Source: CAZGSG01 sp964528095
GTDB taxonomy: Bacteria; Bacteroidota; Bacteroidia; Chitinophagales; Chitinophagaceae
Assembly (NCBI GenBank): GCA_964528095.1
Contig: CAZGSG010000350.1
Location: 1 to 6,211 of the forward strand
Direction: 5' to 3'
Length of the DNA stretch: 6,211 bases
Shown here: in pieces, positions 5,686 through 6,211 of the stretch
Numbering within the stretch: position 1 is the first letter of the stretch
How the letters are laid out: each line of letters opens with the position of its first letter
Notes under the pieces: model-generated
Told to the model about the DNA's origin: nothing
What the model saw: only the letters and a program-made list of their open reading frames with translations
Database searches by the model: none
Program-made: the position numbers and the translations under genes

Positions 5686-5740
5686 ATGGCGGAGCGCAGT
5701 CCAGCGGAAGGAGTTATAGCTCAGATTGCTACTCCGCCAT
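5686..5740 (+). promoter_or_regulatory. Leader hairpin before the susC-like gene, copy 3 of the GCGGAG design
   Basis: ATGGCGGAG (5686-5694) pairs with CTCCGCCAT (5732-5740). The same 1x2 internal loop (C5695 against TA 5730-5731) separates it from the inner stem GCAGTC (5696-5701) with GATTGC (5724-5729), which has one G-U pair. No T tract follows. A competing fold pairs GGAGT (5710-5714) with ACTCC (5731-5735), extended by AGC/GCT, and breaks the outer stem. The hairpin ends 22 nt before the susC-like ATG, so it could affect its translation. Confidence 0.5.
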
Positions 5741-5766
5741 TACCAAGACAATTAAACCTTCAATGA
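5686..5766 (+). CDS. Possible 26-codon leader ORF overlapping the susC-like start
   Basis: An ATG at 5686 opens a 26-residue frame (MAERSPAEGVIAQIATPP and on) that ends in the TGA at 5764-5766. That stop overlaps the susC-like start in an ATGA arrangement, which would allow translational coupling. The frame covers the whole copy-3 hairpin, so ribosomes translating it would open that structure. There is no Shine-Dalgarno site before it, but Bacteroidota often lack one. The peptide resembles nothing I know. A short ORF in this position can easily arise by chance. Confidence 0.25.
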   Translation: MAERSPAEGVIAQIATPPLPRQLNLQ

Positions 5767-6211
5767 TGAAATTCCTAATCTCACGAACGATATTACTGTT
5801 ATTGACGATCATCGCTGTTCATTGTGCCTTCGGACAGGACAGCACATTTATCCTAACGGGCAAAGTCACAAATGAACGTGGTGAAGTGTTGGCTGGCGTA
5901 AGCATTGTGAGCTCAGGCAATAAAGGCACGCTGACAACAGCTCAGGGGCTTTTCAGCCTGGGAAACATAAAACCAGCAACTGTCTTACTGGTTAGCTGCA
6001 TAGGGTATGCCTCGCAGCGCTTTACTGTCAATAATCACACTCCCGTCACCATTACTTTGTTACCGGCCAGCAATTACCTTGACCAGGTAGTAATACAAGC
6101 TTATGGCATCACGAGCCAGCGTACAACAACCGGCAGCATCAGCCGGGTCACGGCTGCCGATCTGAGTAAACAACCGATAATCAATCCCATGGCAGCTTTA
6201 CAGGGACGTGT
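5763..6211 (+). CDS. SusC/RagA-family TonB-dependent outer-membrane receptor, 3'-truncated
   Basis: The first 149 codons of a protein that is usually about 1000 residues long. Residues 1-25 are a signal peptide: K3 and R8, a leucine/isoleucine core, then AFGQ near the cleavage site. Residues 33-100 fit the carboxypeptidase-regulatory-like domain that marks SusC proteins (GKVTNERGEVLAGVSIV, then a Gly-Leu-Phe-Ser turn and SCIGYASQ). LDQVVIQAYGI (106-116) is the linker before the plug, and TTTGSISRVTAADL through NPMAALQGRV (121 to the edge) begins the TonB plug domain. Such receptors sit in the outer membrane, pair with a SusD-like lipoprotein, and import oligosaccharides or peptides with TonB energy; the substrate cannot be told from this part. 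Translation may start at either of two adjacent ATG codons (5763 or 5766). G+C is clearly higher than in the accessory genes to the left. The upstream hairpin-rich region is its likely leader. Confidence 0.95.
   Translation, partial: MMKFLISRTILLLLTIIAVHCAFGQDSTFILTGKVTNERGEVLAGVSIVSSGNKGTLTTAQGLFSLGNIKPATVLLVSCIGYASQRFTVNNHTPVTITLLPASNYLDQVVIQAYGITSQRTTTGSISRVTAADLSKQPIINPMAALQGR

Larger units (their letters stand above)
4637..5762. other. Long gene-poor region with multiple hairpins before the susC-like gene
   Basis: I see no convincing protein gene here. An open frame of 299 codons (4783-5682, +) exists, but its product is very poor in Asp and Glu and rich in Phe, Ser, His and Cys, and it runs through four terminator-like hairpins. 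Minus-strand reading frames are broken by many stops, although short coding-like runs occur around 5170-5440. What the region does contain is structure: interleaved 13-bp stems (4763-4890), four hairpins with T tracts in the plus orientation, and three copies of one hairpin design (5034-5072, 5459-5495, 5686-5740). A plus-strand untranslated leader or a series of small RNAs for the susC-like gene is the best reading; decayed DNA carrying palindromic repeats is the main alternative. No promoter for a plus transcript could be identified with confidence. Confidence 0.6.

Noticed and set aside
5710..5738. tRNA-like 5' sequence (GGAGTTATAGCTCAG)
   Set aside because: It resembles the acceptor and D-arm start of a tRNA, but there is no anticodon arm and no TTCGA-type T arm in the next 50 nt, and the susC-like gene begins at 5763.
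4686..5740. Insertion sequence or integron attC array explaining the hairpins
   Set aside because: No transposase or integrase fragment, no matching terminal inverted repeats and no GTTRRRY/RYYYAAC core sites were seen. The one-way T tracts fit terminators better.
1..6211. CRISPR array, rRNA, tmRNA, RNase P RNA or reverse-transcriptase-linked RNA
   Set aside because: No regularly spaced direct repeats, no recognisable conserved RNA core sequences and no reverse transcriptase gene occur in the window.

Overview
The window comes from a member of the Bacteroidota, most likely a Chitinophaga-like soil or rhizosphere genus. The main reason is the gene entering at the right edge, a SusC/RagA-type TonB-dependent outer-membrane receptor with the N-terminal carboxypeptidase-regulatory-like domain typical of that phylum. 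The MNT-HEPN and HNH proteins also resemble forms common there, and there are no obvious Shine-Dalgarno sites. The genus is an inference.

Layout. (1) Positions 3-749 (+) hold the 3' part of an unrecognised gene that begins before the window. (2) Positions 908-3333 hold three genes on the minus strand, transcribed leftwards: a 268-aa protein with weak uracil-DNA-glycosylase-like motifs, a 149-aa GNAT-like protein, and a 328-aa HNH-family protein whose expected central His is Arg. (3) Positions 3470-4330 (+) encode a fused MNT nucleotidyltransferase-HEPN protein. It converges, with only 12 nt between stop codons, on a small XRE-family regulator (4343-4636, -) that has a palindromic operator candidate in its promoter. 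(4) Positions 4637-5762 contain no convincing gene. (5) Positions 5763-6211 (+) hold the start of the susC-like gene. The sampled accessory DNA is much more AT-rich than the susC-like gene (15/60 G+C at 2401-2460 versus 31/60 at 5881-5940). Together with the mixed gene content this suggests a variable island next to a nutrient-uptake locus.

The most unusual part is the 1.1-kb stretch before the susC-like gene. It holds at least four hairpins followed by T-rich tracts, all oriented as terminators for plus-strand transcription (about 4815-4899, 5034-5077, 5382-5441 and 5459-5504). It also holds two 13-bp stems interleaved as a-b-a'-b' (4763-4890), which can form alternative folds or a pseudoknot. 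Finally, it has three copies of one hairpin design: an outer GCGGAG/CTCCGC stem, a 1x2 internal loop, and an inner stem whose sequence differs between copies while pairing is kept. The third copy lies just upstream of the susC-like start codon. This looks like a structured RNA leader, a series of attenuators, or a small palindromic repeat family. I cannot name it as a known element. A 299-codon open frame runs through it, but its composition does not look like a protein.

No rRNA, tRNA, CRISPR array, insertion sequence or integrase gene was seen.
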